Shown: positions 23,254-35,270, counted from the stretch's first letter. The stretch: DNA of 64,000 nt from Cocos nucifera (GCA_006176705.1 QRFJ01000755.1:930001-994000), one strand, 5' to 3'. Made by a program: numbers and translations. Notes: generated by a model from the sequence alone, not told the origin.

Positions 23254-24132
23254 TCAATGATCGGAATCATCTATAGCTACTGCATCTATGATCGCCATCG
23301 CCAATGCCATTTTTGCTTCGATTGGAGGAGGTTCTGCGGTAATTCCTTTTGAGGCTAAAGCAAGTCCAGCAATCAGAGCCGCTTCATCAATGGGAGCATC
23401 TACAGCTAGAGCCACTCTTTCAATTGAAGTATTAACTATTAGACCAGCTTCAGCTGATCCGTCCTCATCATCAGTCCCTTCCCTATCAGAGTCGGGAAGA
23501 GGGACATGACTCAAGTCCAGGTCCGAATATAGTCGATCGACTGCATCTCAACTATCTTCATACCCAATTATGTGGGCAAGATGACTGCCTTTAATGAGTT
23601 CCACCTTGAAGTCCTCCGACCCTCGAAACTCCTCCAATGCTTGCTCTTTTACTTGATCTAAAGTTGCTCGGACCAATGCTACCTCAGCTTCAGAAGACTC
23701 TCATCTCTTTCGCTCCACCAACTCCCAAACACAACTGTCATGCTCTTTTCGGAGCCGACCGGCCTCATGCCTTTTCTTCCGGATCTAAGACTCCTGGGTC
23801 TCAATGATCCAGTCGGCTGCCTCCTTATCGATGCGAAGCAACTCCAACTTGGACCGCATGGCTCCCTGTTCGGAATGTGCCGAGTCCAAGTCGTTATTTG
23901 CTGACTCTAAATCGGCACAAAAAGACTCCAGCTCTACCTTTAATTAGGAGCTCTCTTCTTCAAGCCTCTTCTCCAATTCCTCCATCATCTTCAATTTATT
24001 AGAGGCAACCTGCAGATGCTGAAGGGCGGCATTCTTCTCTACAACAGCTAACTTAGCCTTGTCAACCTACCCCTAGCATATGTTGGTAAAGTTGTGCATG
24101 AATCTATCCAATTCTGACATATCATGCGCCAC

Positions 24133-24214
24133 CTGAAAAGAAAGAATGAAGAAAATAAGTATATGGTAGAAAGTATAAGGAGAAAGAAGGAAAATGAAAA
24201 AAAAATTAACTTAC
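24133..24214 (-). other. Intron 2 of the antisense gene (82 bp)
   Basis: On the minus strand it begins GTAAGTTAATTTTTTTTTC, is strongly T-rich, and ends CTTTCTTTTCAG before GTGGCGCATGAT. Donor, pyrimidine tract and acceptor are all canonical. Confidence 0.75.
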
Positions 24215-24880
24215 CCTGATAAATGAAGTATAGAATGATGAGAATATGTCATTCAGAGTCCAACTCCTCCAGCTTTTCTTGTTAGTTGGAAGAAGTATTG
24301 CCTCAACAAACTACTTTGCCAGCACTAGGTTTGCCAAAGCCAACTCTTTGAGTGGGACTTGGATATTAATTGATTCCGAACCACTCAGAGTCCCACTTGT
24401 AGCAGCCGATGCAAGAGCCTTTTCCTGTCATTGACCGATCGGCTGCTCAAATGGATTTGACATCCACTTAGGTGTCAATGGCATTGAAGAAGCAGCTAGT
24501 TGCTGCTTCTTCAATCCAACCACGGGCATTGATGGTGCCTGAGATATTGTTGGCTCGATGGAAACTGCTGGAGCTTCGATGACCATTATGTTATCATCTA
24601 ACACTCGACAATTGGCGAAGCTCCCGATGGCATACCTCCTACTGGTGCTAGAACCGATGCATCTTGAGTAGGAGTTGAGGCCGCCAACGCAACGATTGCT
24701 TCTCCGACTATGCAAGAGGTCTCGACCAATGGAACATCAATTGGAAGTATGGCTGCTACTGCTGGAATGTTGGCCCTCTACTTCTTGGCTGCCTCGACGA
24801 TCCTTCACCAGCGGTTGACTTCCACTTCCCCATAAGTCGGTGAATATCAACCATCGAAAGAGAAGATGGAGGATGCATGG

Positions 24881-24955
24881 CTGCAAACAAAAACAAAAAT
24901 CAGTTAAAGATAGAAAAGAAAGAAAGAAAAATCTACTTGGTATATCGAACTATAC
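24881..24955 (-). other. Intron 1 of the antisense gene (75 bp)
   Basis: On the minus strand it begins GTATAGTTCGATATACC and ends TTTTTGTTTGCAG before CCATGCATCCTCC. The corresponding intron in the other Tat copy (38252-38326) has the same length. Confidence 0.65.
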
Positions 24956-25422
24956 CAACAGTCAGTATTAGACCAAGTCCACCATCATACAGTGCCTGAT
25001 TGGTTAGCAAATCCTTTTGCTTCGGGACCTCCATATCCTTCAGCTTCAAGAAGTCCTCTCGATCAGCCAAATCGATCCGATAGTTGTCATTTGGGCTGGT
25101 GTTTAGAGTTTCCCAAATGAATGAAAAATCCCAAGGAAGAGTGGACAACACAAAAAAGAACTAGATCTTCCCGGATGGACGATGGAAGACTGAAAATAAA
25201 GAAAAGCCCCTTCCTCAAGGCAAACATCCACCAACCATTGGCCTTCGGATGAGGATGAAGAGTAAAGAAGGGATGAAATAAAGAAAGACGAGGAGTGGTT
25301 GAAATGTTATGACAAAGAAGAGTAAAGAAAACTAAAATCCGAATGGAATTCAGTGTGAGTTGCACCGAACAAATCAGATAATAGTTCAGCATGTTCTGAA
25401 TGAACTCTAGGACTAGGAATCG

Positions 25423-25427
25423 AAGAC
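25423..25427 (+). repeat. Target-site duplication AAGAC (left)
   Basis: AAGAC before the copia insertion, repeated at 28827-28831. Confidence 0.8.
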
Positions 25428-26286
25428 TATTGTTCCTACGGCTGCTTGGAGCTACAGTCGTAGATCCGATCCCTTGCATGAACCTGGGTATTAATCTAGC
25501 AAACTGAAGAAGATCTAAGAAAGATAAGAGAGGCTAGGATTTTGGTGTTGGAATCAGAGAGAAGAGAGAAGAGAGTTAGGGAGAAAAGCTCAATTGTATT
25601 CCCTTCTTTTTTGTAAAAGTTACAATATCCTAATTTATATACCCTAGAGTTCCCACATGAACCCTAATAAATCCCAGCTCAGAAACTCCTTTAGGCTAAC
25701 CCAATACATGAAAGCACTCACCGAGCCTAAGTCTCACATGCTCTCATCCTCTAGATCTAATCCCAACCCATCCATGAATTAGCCTCCTTAAGACCTCTCA
25801 AATCAGGCCTTAAGATCCCTAGGATCAATCTAAACCCTAGTCCAAAATAGATCCTCATGTAACTTTGCCTGTGCACTGAGCCAGCTAAGTTCCACTAGGT
25901 CAGCTTAGTCTGAAACTGAGCCAACCCAGTCCTGTGTCGTGTCTACAGTCTTGAATGCTCAGCTCTCTATTTTCTCTGTGCTCTGAGACTTAGTCGATTC
26001 AGTTTTGGACTGAGCTAGCTAATCTATAGAAAATCTTCTTTCTACAGTCTTGATTCTCCGACTTTGGTTCCTTGCTCCATCTTGAATTTTAGATCTTCGA
26101 AGCACCAACCAAACCCCTTGAGGCCCTCAATACCCGAACCTCAAGCCCGTGGAGAGTTACATGCCACCTCCATCCTAGGACAACTCTATCCTAGCCTTAG
26201 GACCACATCTATCATAGCCTCTCCAGAGCCCTCATCCTGGCTCTGCCCATGGCCTCCCAAGGCTTGGGAGTACCACACTACCTACA
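25428..26286 (-). repeat. 3' LTR of the nested copia element
   Basis: Shares long stretches with 27945-28826, including TCTAGCAAACT, GTTAGGGAGAAAAGCTCAAT and CCCAAGGCTTGGGAG. A TATATAAA box on the minus strand (25634-25641) is kept in the other copy. Confidence 0.87.
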
Positions 26287-26990
26287 ATCTCCATCCTAGT
26301 ACGCCCAAGCCTTGGCACACCTGGCAACATCCTCCTGCACGATCCTACTATCCCTACATGTCCTGATAGCCCCTCATGCTCACCTTGCCACTGTCATTCT
26401 TCTTCAACTACTGAGCTCTCTTTAAGGCCTTCAGGATGACCGCCTCCACTGCTGAAGTCCTTGGCTTGTTTCTCTACACCACCTTTGGAGTTGTAAGTAT
26501 CCTTCTGCTTGACAGTTGCATCACTTGTCCTGAACTTTCTTGGAGATCATGCAACGTTCCTTTATCGACACTGGTCGCATATCTTGATGCTCCACCTGAC
26601 ACTATCCCCTCAGAGCCATGCCTATCTTCCTGCACAATCCTCTCTACCTAGATCTGTACAGCCCCAGCACTGATGCTGGGATATAAGTCCTCCCTCTACA
26701 CCCCCTACTCTGAATTCGTGTCACAGCTTCCTCCACCCATGAAGCCACCTCTGTCCGGTGCTCCACCTGGAACTGAAGTCCCTCTAATGCCACAGAAGTT
26801 GACTCTGTCTCTAAGTCTTCCGAGACTAACCATCCAATGCTACACTACTGGGCCTACCGTTGTACCTCAAACACTATCGCTGATCCTTCGGACCCTCTGC
26901 ACTCCACAAACCTATCCGAAATCATCTCAGATACACCGCCCCTGCGAGCTCCTCCGAGACCACCAAGAGCTCATTCGAATCTTCACTTTT
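26287..26990. other. Interior of the nested copia element without recognisable gene
   Basis: C-rich on the plus strand. I could not identify protease or other pol motifs on the minus strand. Long open frames on the plus strand here have no family resemblance that I can see. Confidence 0.4.
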
Positions 26991-27755
26991 AGTGACTGTA
27001 CTGATGGAATCCAAGCTTTTTCCTCCCTTGCACTTCTTCCAAAGCGAACACTCCCACTTAAAATGCTCTGCTTCTCCTCACTTGAAGCATCTCTTGCACC
27101 CCTTGCTACCCCTCAATTTGCCCTTCTTCTTTTCTTTTCTATGCTTCTTTGAAACCACTAGACTCTCCTAGAAGACCTCCCTCTTCATCATCCATTTCCG
27201 CTGCTTGTTGGATCTGAGCACTGATACGATCTCCTCGTACACCAGTGTCTCCTTACCATACAGCAAAGTTGTCACCAATGGATCAAAGCTTTTGGATAGC
27301 AAACACAGCAACAATAAACTCTTATCCTCCTCTTCTAAATCCATCCCTATATTGAAAAAGTCCATGCTCATCCGATCGAACTATAAAATATGCCCCGCAA
27401 CATCCTCGCCCTCCCGCATTCGAAGGCTATACAATTGCTTCTTCAGCATCAACTTGTTCCACATATTCTTTCCCATGTACAACTACTGCAATCTTGACCA
27501 TAATCCCTTGGGTGTTCTCTCCTCCAACATACCATACAAAATCTCATCCATCAAATAAGCCCTAATCATAGCACATGCCCTTTTCTCTAAGGATATCCAC
27601 TCCTTGTCTATGATCTCCTCTGGCCTATCTTCTAAGGCCGAATCCAACCTCATCTGAACCAATAGATCCTCCACCTTTATCATCCATATCGTGAAATTTT
27701 TTTTTCCATCAAACTTCTCTAATCCTACCTTCAACTCGCTATTTTTCATGATCAA
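26991..27755 (-). pseudogene. gag: copia gag of the nested element, broken
   Basis: The minus-strand ATG at 27755 begins MIMKNSELKVGLEKFDGKKN, then FTIWMIKVEDLLVQMRLDSA, IDKEWISLEKRACAMIRAYL and EERTPKGLWSRLQ, a typical copia gag N-terminal domain (UBN2-like). After a frame break the later part reads LLLLCLLSKSFDPLVTTLL and KETLVYEEIVSVL (27371-27168). A zinc knuckle follows near 27060-27100: CFK, stop, GEAEHFKWEC, with the second Cys changed to a stop codon. Confidence 0.82.
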
Positions 27756-27930
27756 ACCAAATCAAATAACAGCAAATAGATAGATCTGAGAAATACCTTG
27801 ACTAGAGATGGTAGACAGCAGCCCTGTGATCTCTTTCTTCCTCATGAAGCCTAAAAAAAATCTTTAGATTTGAATCTTATTGCTGATCTCTACTGAAAAT
27901 TAATCTTCTTTCTCCTGCACGCTCAACCTG

Positions 27931-27944
27931 ACTCTGATACTAAT
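27931..27944 (-). other. Primer-binding site of the nested copia element
   Basis: On the minus strand TAGTATCAGAGTC (plus strand GACTCTGATACTA), close to the standard TGGTATCAGAGTC, next to the 5' LTR. Confidence 0.65.
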
Positions 27945-28826
27945 TATTATTCCTATGGCTGTTTGGAGCCATTATCGTAGATCTGATCTCTTGCATAAAC
28001 CTAGGTGTTAATCTAGCAAACTAAAAAAGATCTAAGAAAGATGAGAGAAGCTAGGGTTTTGGTATTGGAACCAGAGAGAAAAGAGAAGAGAGTTAGGGAG
28101 AAAAGCTCAATTGTATTTTCTTCTTTTTTGTAAAAGTTACAATATCATGGTTTATATATCCTAGAGTTCCCACATGAACCCTAATAAACCCCAGCTCAAA
28201 AGCTCTCTTAGGCTAACCCAATACATGAAAACACTCACCGAGTCCAAGTCTCACATGCTCTCATCTTCTGGATCTAATTCCAACCCATACATGAATTAGC
28301 CCCCTTAAGACCTCTCAAACTAGGCCTTATGACCCCTAGGATCAACCCAGACTCTAGTCCAAAATAGATCCTCGCGTAACTCTACCCACGCACTGAGCCA
28401 GCTCAGTCTCAGCACTGAGTCGGCTAAGTTCTATTGGGTCGACTTAGTCTGAAACTGAGCCGACCCAGTCCTGTGTTGGGCCTACAGTCCCAAACGCTCA
28501 ACTTTTTATTTTGCCTATGCTCTGAGGCTTAGCCAATCTAATTTTGGACTAAGCCAGCTAACCTGCAAAAAATCTTCTTTCTGCAGTCTTGATTCTCCAG
28601 CTTTGATTTCTTACTCCATCTTGAATCCCAGGTCTCCGAAGCACCAACCAAGCCTCTTGAGGCCCTCAATATCCAAACCTCAAGCTCATGGAGAGTTACA
28701 TGCTGCCTCCATCTTAGGACAACTCCTATCCTAATCCTAAAATCACACCTATCCTAGCCTCCCCAGAGCCCTTACCCTGGCTCCGCCCATGGCCTCCCAA
28801 GGCTTGGGAGCACCATACCACCTACA
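27945..28826 (-). repeat. 5' LTR of the nested copia element
   Basis: Direct partner of 25428-26286. It carries an insert relative to it around 28390-28430 (a second CACTGAGCC theme) and several scattered differences, so the insertion is not recent. Confidence 0.87.
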
Positions 28827-29160
28827 AAGACCCGACCTAAGGTTTTCTACATAGAATTCCACCTAACCAATCGATGGAGAAGACACCCAACCTTTCAGAC
28901 CAAGGGCAAAAAACTAAAATTGCTTTGGAACTTGATATTATTCCTGGAGCTAACCAATGATAGAGTCTGGTAGTGGAGGTTCCAGACCAAGGATGAAAAA
29001 TCGAAATTACTCTGAGACTTGATATTATTCTTGGAGTCGACCAACGGCAGAGTCCGACAGTAAAGAAACATCCACTGTCAGATCGATAGAAAAAGGTGGT
29101 CATCAGACTTGATGACCAGCCACCGCCACCTACAGTCCTACCTCGACCTCTACTAGCCAT

Positions 29161-29831
29161 AACAAAGCTCTAAGGAGGGAAAAAGAAAGGGAAAGAGAAA
29201 ACCTAACCTAAAAGATGGGGGGAACTCAAAAGAACAGTAAGAGAAAGAAGAAGGAAAAGATTTGGAACTCCAACCACCAGCAGAGAACCAGGTTATGGTA
29301 AAAGCTCAAGGAAAGTAATAGTAGTCCTATATATATAAGAATCACCAACAATTAGGATTGCTTCAGTAAAAATAAAGTAGCTTGGATTTATGACACCTGA
29401 CAAAATCTAAGCCTTTAAATATTTTGGATGCTTCGATGCACCTTTATTCAGATCATTCCATGACATCACAATCCATGAGAACAACCGACGACCAATGGAA
29501 ACATGACACGTGGCATCATCGGATTGATCCAAAATCAAATCAACCAAAATTTCAAGTTGTTAAATCATCTTTTCGATTGATCATGTTAATGATGGCAACA
29601 CGATCATCAAAATGACAAAAATCCTACATATTGAACATGCAAATAATTATTGCACGATCATCGAAATGATTGGATGTCCCTCGATGTATGAGACAATCAT
29701 TAATGCCAAAAGAAGAGCAGCCGCCAAATCAAAGTTTGAGATAATTAATGAAGACTCTCGTTGTTCAAAATGCTGGACTGCATGGCAAGCCACATGTTTT
29801 CATCACTTTGAACTCAAGAGTGGGGGGCAAC
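29161..29831. other. Upstream region of the antisense gene and polypurine tract of the Tat element
   Basis: On the minus strand a TTATATATATAGG box (plus strand 29325-29337) lies about 165 bp upstream of the antisense ATG at 29160 and could be its promoter. The polypurine tract AAGAGTGGGGGGCAAC (29816-29831) abuts the 3' LTR. No gene is supported in between. Confidence 0.5.
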
Positions 29832-30542
29832 TATTGGGTTCATAAATTTGGCTAACCTGATTTGGCATCCGATCGATGAAAGATAATCAGCTTCGCAGAC
29901 TAAAGGATGACACATCTGACTAAATGACCATGAAAAATTTTTAACTTATGACAAATGACTATAAGCTGGCCAAACCCTTCAAATGATCGATTATCAATTA
30001 GCCAGCAGATCGATGGTCATTTTCCTTCAACCAAATATCAATCATCTTACCGACTGTCGACTGTTAGCCGACCATTGATCGACTAACTCCCGACCAACTC
30101 TCCAGACCGAATGGCTCCATCAACTGAATGGAATACCAATTAACCACCGACATATGATCAGTGTAACCGACATATAATCGGTGTAACCAAGATATGGTCG
30201 GCAAGAGCTATATTTTCAGTGGAGAATGCGCATAACAGCTCCTCTATGGTTAATTAGTGGGCAGTAACTACTTTCTTGATGCTGAAATAAGCAGGATCCC
30301 ACAACTTCTAACCATTATAGATGGTTACTACTACACTCACCTATAAAAGGGAAGTAAGCCAAGTATTTTGGTAAGGAGAATTCTAGGCTGAAACTTTGTT
30401 TAATTCTATTTGATCCTGTTCACCAATTTTCCACTGACTTAGGTATCGGAAGGTCCCTACCAAAAAATATTCTAGTTAGTGTGGACTTCTTTTTCAAGTG
30501 ATCTCCTCCGACGATAGGCGCATCAAAAGATTGGCCGCAATA
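29832..30542 (+). repeat. 3' LTR of Tat element
   Basis: Starts TATTGGGTTCATAAATTTGG (TG changed to TA) and ends GGATTGG-like TTGGCCGCAATA. Aligned with the 5' LTR throughout; most differences are transitions. Followed by ATGAT at 30543-30547. Confidence 0.9.
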
Positions 30543-30547
30543 ATGAT

Positions 30548-30977
30548 GATCAAAGATTACTATGTTTGTTGTACTATATTTTGGTGATTAAAGTCCTCAA
30601 CTATCTATAATTAGCCTATTTGTTATATCATAGGAATCCAAGATTGTTAACTACGAAATACAAAAGTTATCCCTTATATATTCCATATATTTTGCAACTA
30701 TTAAACAAAATTTTAATAAATTATAGAAAAATACACATAAACATAAATCAAATTATCAAAACTAGTCATTCTAGACCAATGCAACAACACCAAGTATTAA
30801 TCAAAACCCATCTAAGTAATCCTAGGAGATTATCAAATCTTTCCAATTAGAAGAAATCTTTTATGGAATTACCAAATCCTTTCCGGCTAGAAGAATTTTT
30901 TCTTAGATATCAAAATTTTTGAAAATAATATTTTGATTAGATTGAGGGGCATTTTATCCCTAGATTTCAGCCCAACA
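30548..30977 (-). repeat. Minus-strand LTR fragment (element H), split by the Tat insertion
   Basis: On the minus strand it begins TGTTGGGCTGAAATCTAGGG at 30977 and continues across the Tat element into 16455-16340. Its first ~220 bases (30548-30770) resemble 15560-15780. Next to it (30990-31020, minus strand) CCTTGAGGACAAAATTCCTA resembles the post-integrase stretch seen in many gypsy elements. Confidence 0.5.
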
Positions 30978-31935
30978 TCATTGCCCTGGGATAATCTTAG
31001 GAATTTTGTCCTCAAGGATGTGTTTAACATCCTTGGATTAGATGGTGATCTTAAGATAGGGTTGATTCAGATTCACCTCAATGTAGAACTACTAGGATGC
31101 GACTGAACTTGGTAATCTCATCGTCTCTACCCACATCTTCATTGATCATGTGATTATTACCTCACACCAAATTCCACCTCAAGTTTTTCTCTCGCATATA
31201 GATTGTGAGATATAATCAATTATCAAATATAAAAGATAATCAACCAAACTAGAAATGTTGCCACACTAAATACAAGATATCTTAGGAAGAAGCACAAGCC
31301 ATAAAATATCAAAAAGCACCTAGCTACACTATGCAATCATCAACCAGAATGCATACTAATATTGCAGATATGAACTAAGAAATAATGTCAAAGAAACCAT
31401 CTCAAGCAAACTAGCCGGTTATCTTTATGATACACTTTTTGAGTGTAGGACATCAAGGAAATTCAATTTCAAGATCAATTCTTGACACCTTTGTGCCAAG
31501 GGGGTATCATTTTCGAGCTTGCTTTAGACTTAATGTTCTGCATTTTGGACCTACAAACAATATGTGGCAAAGTATAAAGTGGAAAGTCTATTCTATTAAA
31601 TAACATTAAAAGAAAAATCAATAAAATAATTTTAAAATAATATTGATTTGATAAAAAGCCCTGATAACACTCATTTATTTTTGTGTTAGAAATGTTATAA
31701 ATAGGTTTCTTCATCAACAAATGCACATTTGGTCTTACTATAAAAAGATGATGTTTGCAAATTTCATGAGTTTAAATAAAAATTTTGGGGAAAAAACCAA
31801 GGGGGAGTGAGAGAGAGGAGAAGAGAGTAGAGGAGATAGAGAAGAGGAGATGAATGTCAGAATATTCCAGAATAGTTAATTCCTTTTATATCTAATACTA
31901 ATAAATAGAAGGAATATGCACATTACATATGTTTG
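30978..31935. other. Unassigned repeat-like DNA
   Basis: Apart from the gypsy-like pol end phrase near 31000 (minus strand) I cannot identify a gene. A purine-rich GAGAGAGGAGAAGAGAG tract is at 31805-31850. Confidence 0.4.
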
Positions 31936-34404
31936 GTAGATGTTAAATTCTACCAACTAGATGGACTTTAAAGGTTGTTTGCAAATAAAAATCATATGGA
32001 CGTGCACTAGAGAAGAAAATATGAGGTGGTCTTTGTAGGGTTTGATTGACATAGTAGAAGTGATAGATTTCAAAAAATTTGATCTACCAAACCCTAATAC
32101 CCAGGTTGGATCTTTATGATTTTCAATCATATACATACAATGGAATAAGATGAGAGAACATACTCTTATAAATCTGATTTGGAGAAGATTTATTTCCATG
32201 AGGTGCCCATGTGTTCGCCTTCTAACGGTGATCCATACAAAAATTGGGTTCAAGAATGACTCCTCTTGAATCCTTGCTTGCTGAATTCTTTTCAAGAATT
32301 TCTTGGCCTTTTTTTTCCTTCTTTTCTTCTTTTTATTCTCTCTTTAATTCTCTCTTAGCCTTCTTAAATAATCTTTCTAACCCTTATCTTAAAGAAGACT
32401 CCTTATATTAGTTAAGACCTTGCCTAAAAGAAGACTTCTTGTCTTAACTAATACCTTGTTTGAAAGAGAGGGAGAAAGAAAATTTAATCAGACTTCAGAA
32501 TGCGCAACACCTTAGATCTAAATCTTATTTATAGATTTAGATGAGGTGTCAATCACACCCCTTCCCATTGCTTATCAGCCCTGCATCAGCCCTATCAAGG
32601 AACAAGATAAGTTTCTTGAAGTAGGAGTCTAGGAGGTGCCTAGAATTCATGGAGAATTCATTTCTGCCTTCGGAATGTCGTATATACGATTTTTTATATT
32701 TTATTCAGATTTTAATCGGATAAAATATTTGATAAGCCATTGGATTGGGAGAGAGAGAGAGCTAGATGTGGCACCAACCAGGAGTCCTTCAAGTAGAATG
32801 ACTCTTAGCGCCATTTAATCTGAAGCTACATAACTTTTCATGTTGTTTTCCAAGAGAGAATAAGTCTCACGCCCACCATCTTTGACCAATCAAAGATGGT
32901 AGGCACTTAGATAAGAGGGAGAGTTTAGGGGGCGCCTCATGGGTCAATGCCCCCTAGCAGAAGGACTCTAAGTCCTATCTCACGCCAAGAAAAATTCGAT
33001 GCGCTATAAATATGTGCACCACATATATATATGGAAGGAATTTTAGGCACCTTGGACTCCTCTTGGGCATCCAGATAAGACCAAGTGTTGTAATCTGATT
33101 GCAATCCCTTTTGGCTCAATCTTTTTTTAAATTTAATCAAAATTGATTAGCCAAAAGTGCAAGGATTCAAACTAGATTGAATTCGGTTAGGAATTAGGTT
33201 AGCTAATATATGCTAGCATGCTAATTAGCAACTCAATTAGGATCCAATGACCCTAATAATAATTCTTGATCAATTTTTTTATATGTGTGATCTATTGAGC
33301 TCCACATCTAGTTAGCAATAGCTCTGGATGCATTTTAATCTAATGCGATTGGACTCAATCTTAATTGATTAGGGTTTATGTTGACCCAATTTCACCAATT
33401 AGAAGATCTATCTAATTGAGGATCGAATTAATCTTATTAATTAAATCAAACCTATAAGTCAAGATTGATATCTAGCAATGTATCATAACTACCTACAAGA
33501 TGTAAAATTTGATAAAAACACTAAATATACCTTTCAGTAGAAAGTTTTCATGCAATTCAATCCTTCGATCATCCTGCATCCCGAATATATTTATAAGTAT
33601 GGATAAATATCAAACTCAAACACATATTCATATCAATTCTTCATCAATCAGTAATAACTCTAATGAAAGATTAGAAGCCCTATCTAATCTTCATTCTACT
33701 TTGGTCAAAGTCTTACTAAGTTATCCATAGATGAGAATACGTAGGATGCCATTTTCTCTTACTAAGAGTGATTGATTCTATGTTGACTTACTATAGCCTT
33801 CATACACACTCGACCATATCCAGAACACCTCATTCATGACTTAATGTCATAATTGAGTATGAACCAAAAATATGAGTTTATATGCATAAGGTACCATGAT
33901 GATCTCAGATCTAAGGATTATTTACACAGCTCCCACTTAGAGAATTATCTTTTAACATAAAAGTAAAGTTTCATAAGATGTTCTCTTTAACAAGTCAATT
34001 CAGTAAACTTATTCCTCGATGAGCATCCACATCCTTGTATTAGTATTTTCACATAAGTAGTTTGTAAGATCCGCCATCCTCTCCATTGAGTATACATAAG
34101 ATGTGCCAGTCTATCCGAAATATTGATTTTCGACTCAATGTTTGTACGATCAGAAATATTTAAGATTAGAATTTTAAAATTTTAGATCTCATAGGTATGA
34201 CTCATTCATGTCCTCTAAAACTATTATCCTAATCTTTCGGATTCATCACAATCTTTAAAAATAAAAGATGTAACTGAAATGATGAATCAAAATGCCTCAC
34301 TTTATTAATATCCGAATAAATATTATTACATGAGTTAGAGATTATACAAAAAATATTCCATCACATCATACATGTAATTGGCTTGTAGGGCACTTATTCT
34401 TTCA
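31936..34404 (-). repeat. Minus-strand copia-type LTR (element I), left border approximate
   Basis: On the minus strand it begins TGAAAGAATAAGTGCCCTAC, followed by AAGCCAATTACATG, a start like that of several plant copia LTRs, with AATAAAGTGAGGCATTTTG after it. The left border is a guess at TGTTAAATTC (31936). No matching second LTR is in the window. No coding region is supported; the short open frames here lack family resemblance. Confidence 0.45.
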
Positions 34405-34554
34405 GTCTTCCTATTTTGCCATATTTTCTCTTATATCCATCTTAAAGCAAAAATTCAAAAATCAAAGATTTCTTCTACTAACAGCCATCAGTCTCATGAT
34501 ATAAAAAAAAAAATTAAAAAAAAAAAATTGCATGTGGCATCATTTTTCTTTCTT

Positions 34555-35270
34555 ATTTTTTAAAATATACATTTTATCAGTACATACTATATGACTAAAT
34601 ACTATACGCCAAGCTAATTAATTATCTAGCAAATGAATACAAGCATCTAGGTAAATCGATAAATAGTTTCTAGAACATGATTTTTATTGGTGTATAATGC
34701 ATGGCTAGATGATACACACCTAGCAAAGTAGTCATCTAGTAACCCAATATATATTCTAGAAAATTAATTTTTAGAACATCATATTTACTAGTGCATACTA
34801 TATGGCCAGATGATAACCAGCCATACTTATTAACTTTCTAGTATACATTGCAAACTTCTTTGATATACATCCAATAGCAATCCAATATATAACTCCTGGT
34901 ATATTGATACATAGTTTTTTTTTTACCTGGAGGTTTGTATTAAATCACAAAGGCTAGGTGTATATCAAAAAAGTGTAGTATATATCAAAAAGTTGATAAA
35001 TATGTATCATCTAGTTATATTGTATATATTGGTGAATATAACATTCTAGAAACTATATATCAATTAACTTAAATATATGTATTGCTAGATGACTAATTTA
35101 CTAAGTATATACTATCTAGCCATGTATTATGTATCGATAAATTCTATATTCTAAAACTATATATCAATTTTTTTAGAGGTGTGTATTAATTTGCTTAATA
35201 ATTAATTTACTTGGTATGTATCATCTAGCCATGTGGAATATACCGGTAAAAATTATATAATAAAAATGAG
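34555..35270. mobile_element. Foldback (MITE-like) element, ~0.7 kb
   Basis: An imperfect palindrome. The left-arm sequence around 34575-34625 is the reverse complement of 35205-35258 (shared words ATAATTAATT and TCATATAGTATG/TCATCTAGCCATG). Inner copies of the same word (GTATCATCTAGCCATGT and its inverse) occur near 34700, 34810, 35090 and 35115. There is no coding capacity. This is the structure of a non-autonomous DNA transposon; I cannot assign a superfamily because no clear target duplication is seen. Confidence 0.6.

Larger units (their letters stand above)
25428..28826 (-). mobile_element. Gag-only Ty1/copia element (3.4 kb) nested in the Tat antisense gene
   Basis: Two direct LTRs (25428-26286 and 27945-28826) with a 5-bp AAGAC duplication. 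On the minus strand the LTRs begin TGTAGGTGGTATGG and end GGAACAATA or GGAATAATA (TG...TA). An initiator-Met-type primer site follows the 5' LTR. The 1.66-kb interior has a decayed gag but no recognisable integrase, reverse transcriptase or RNase H, so the element was non-autonomous or has lost pol. Confidence 0.85.
23254..29160 (-). pseudogene. Antisense extra gene (aORF) of the Tat element, split by a copia insertion
   Basis: On the minus strand an ATG at 29160 opens a Gly/Arg-rich N-terminus (MASRGRGRTVGGGGWSSSL). After removal of the copia element (25428-28826 plus one duplicated AAGAC) the gene continues as LNYYLICSVQLTLNSIRILV, HPHPKANGWWMFALRKG and IWETLNTSPNDNYRIDLADR. Two GT-AG introns follow (24881-24955 and 24133-24214). 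The last exon encodes a coiled coil (KMMEELEKRLEEESS) and an acidic tail (PDSDREGTDDEDGSAEAG), with a stop at 23254. Several in-frame TAGs stand where Gln is expected. Extra antisense ORFs are known in Tat elements; their function is not settled and I assign none. A homologous plus-strand copy is at 37429-39531. Confidence 0.7.
16456..30542 (+). mobile_element. Ty3/gypsy Tat-type retrotransposon, full length but dead (14.1 kb)
   Basis: Bounded by two related LTRs (16456-17158 and 29832-30542) and a perfect 5-bp duplication. Internal order on the plus strand is gag, protease, reverse transcriptase, RNase H, a second RNase H, integrase: reverse transcriptase before integrase marks Ty3/gypsy, and the extra RNase H marks the plant Tat group. 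About 7 kb between integrase and the 3' LTR holds an antisense gene, itself split by a copia element at 25428-28826. The two LTRs differ at roughly one base in eight by eye over the first ~470 bases, so the insertion is old. All coding parts carry stops. Confidence 0.93.

Noticed and set aside
26064..27152. Plus-strand frames within the nested copia element (Pro/Ser/Leu-rich)
   Set aside because: They are antisense to the gag and LTR of that element and have no recognisable domain. Composition (C-rich strand) explains them.
32636..34563. Small frames on both strands
   Set aside because: Inside a copia-type LTR; short, no motif, and one ends in an A-rich tract.
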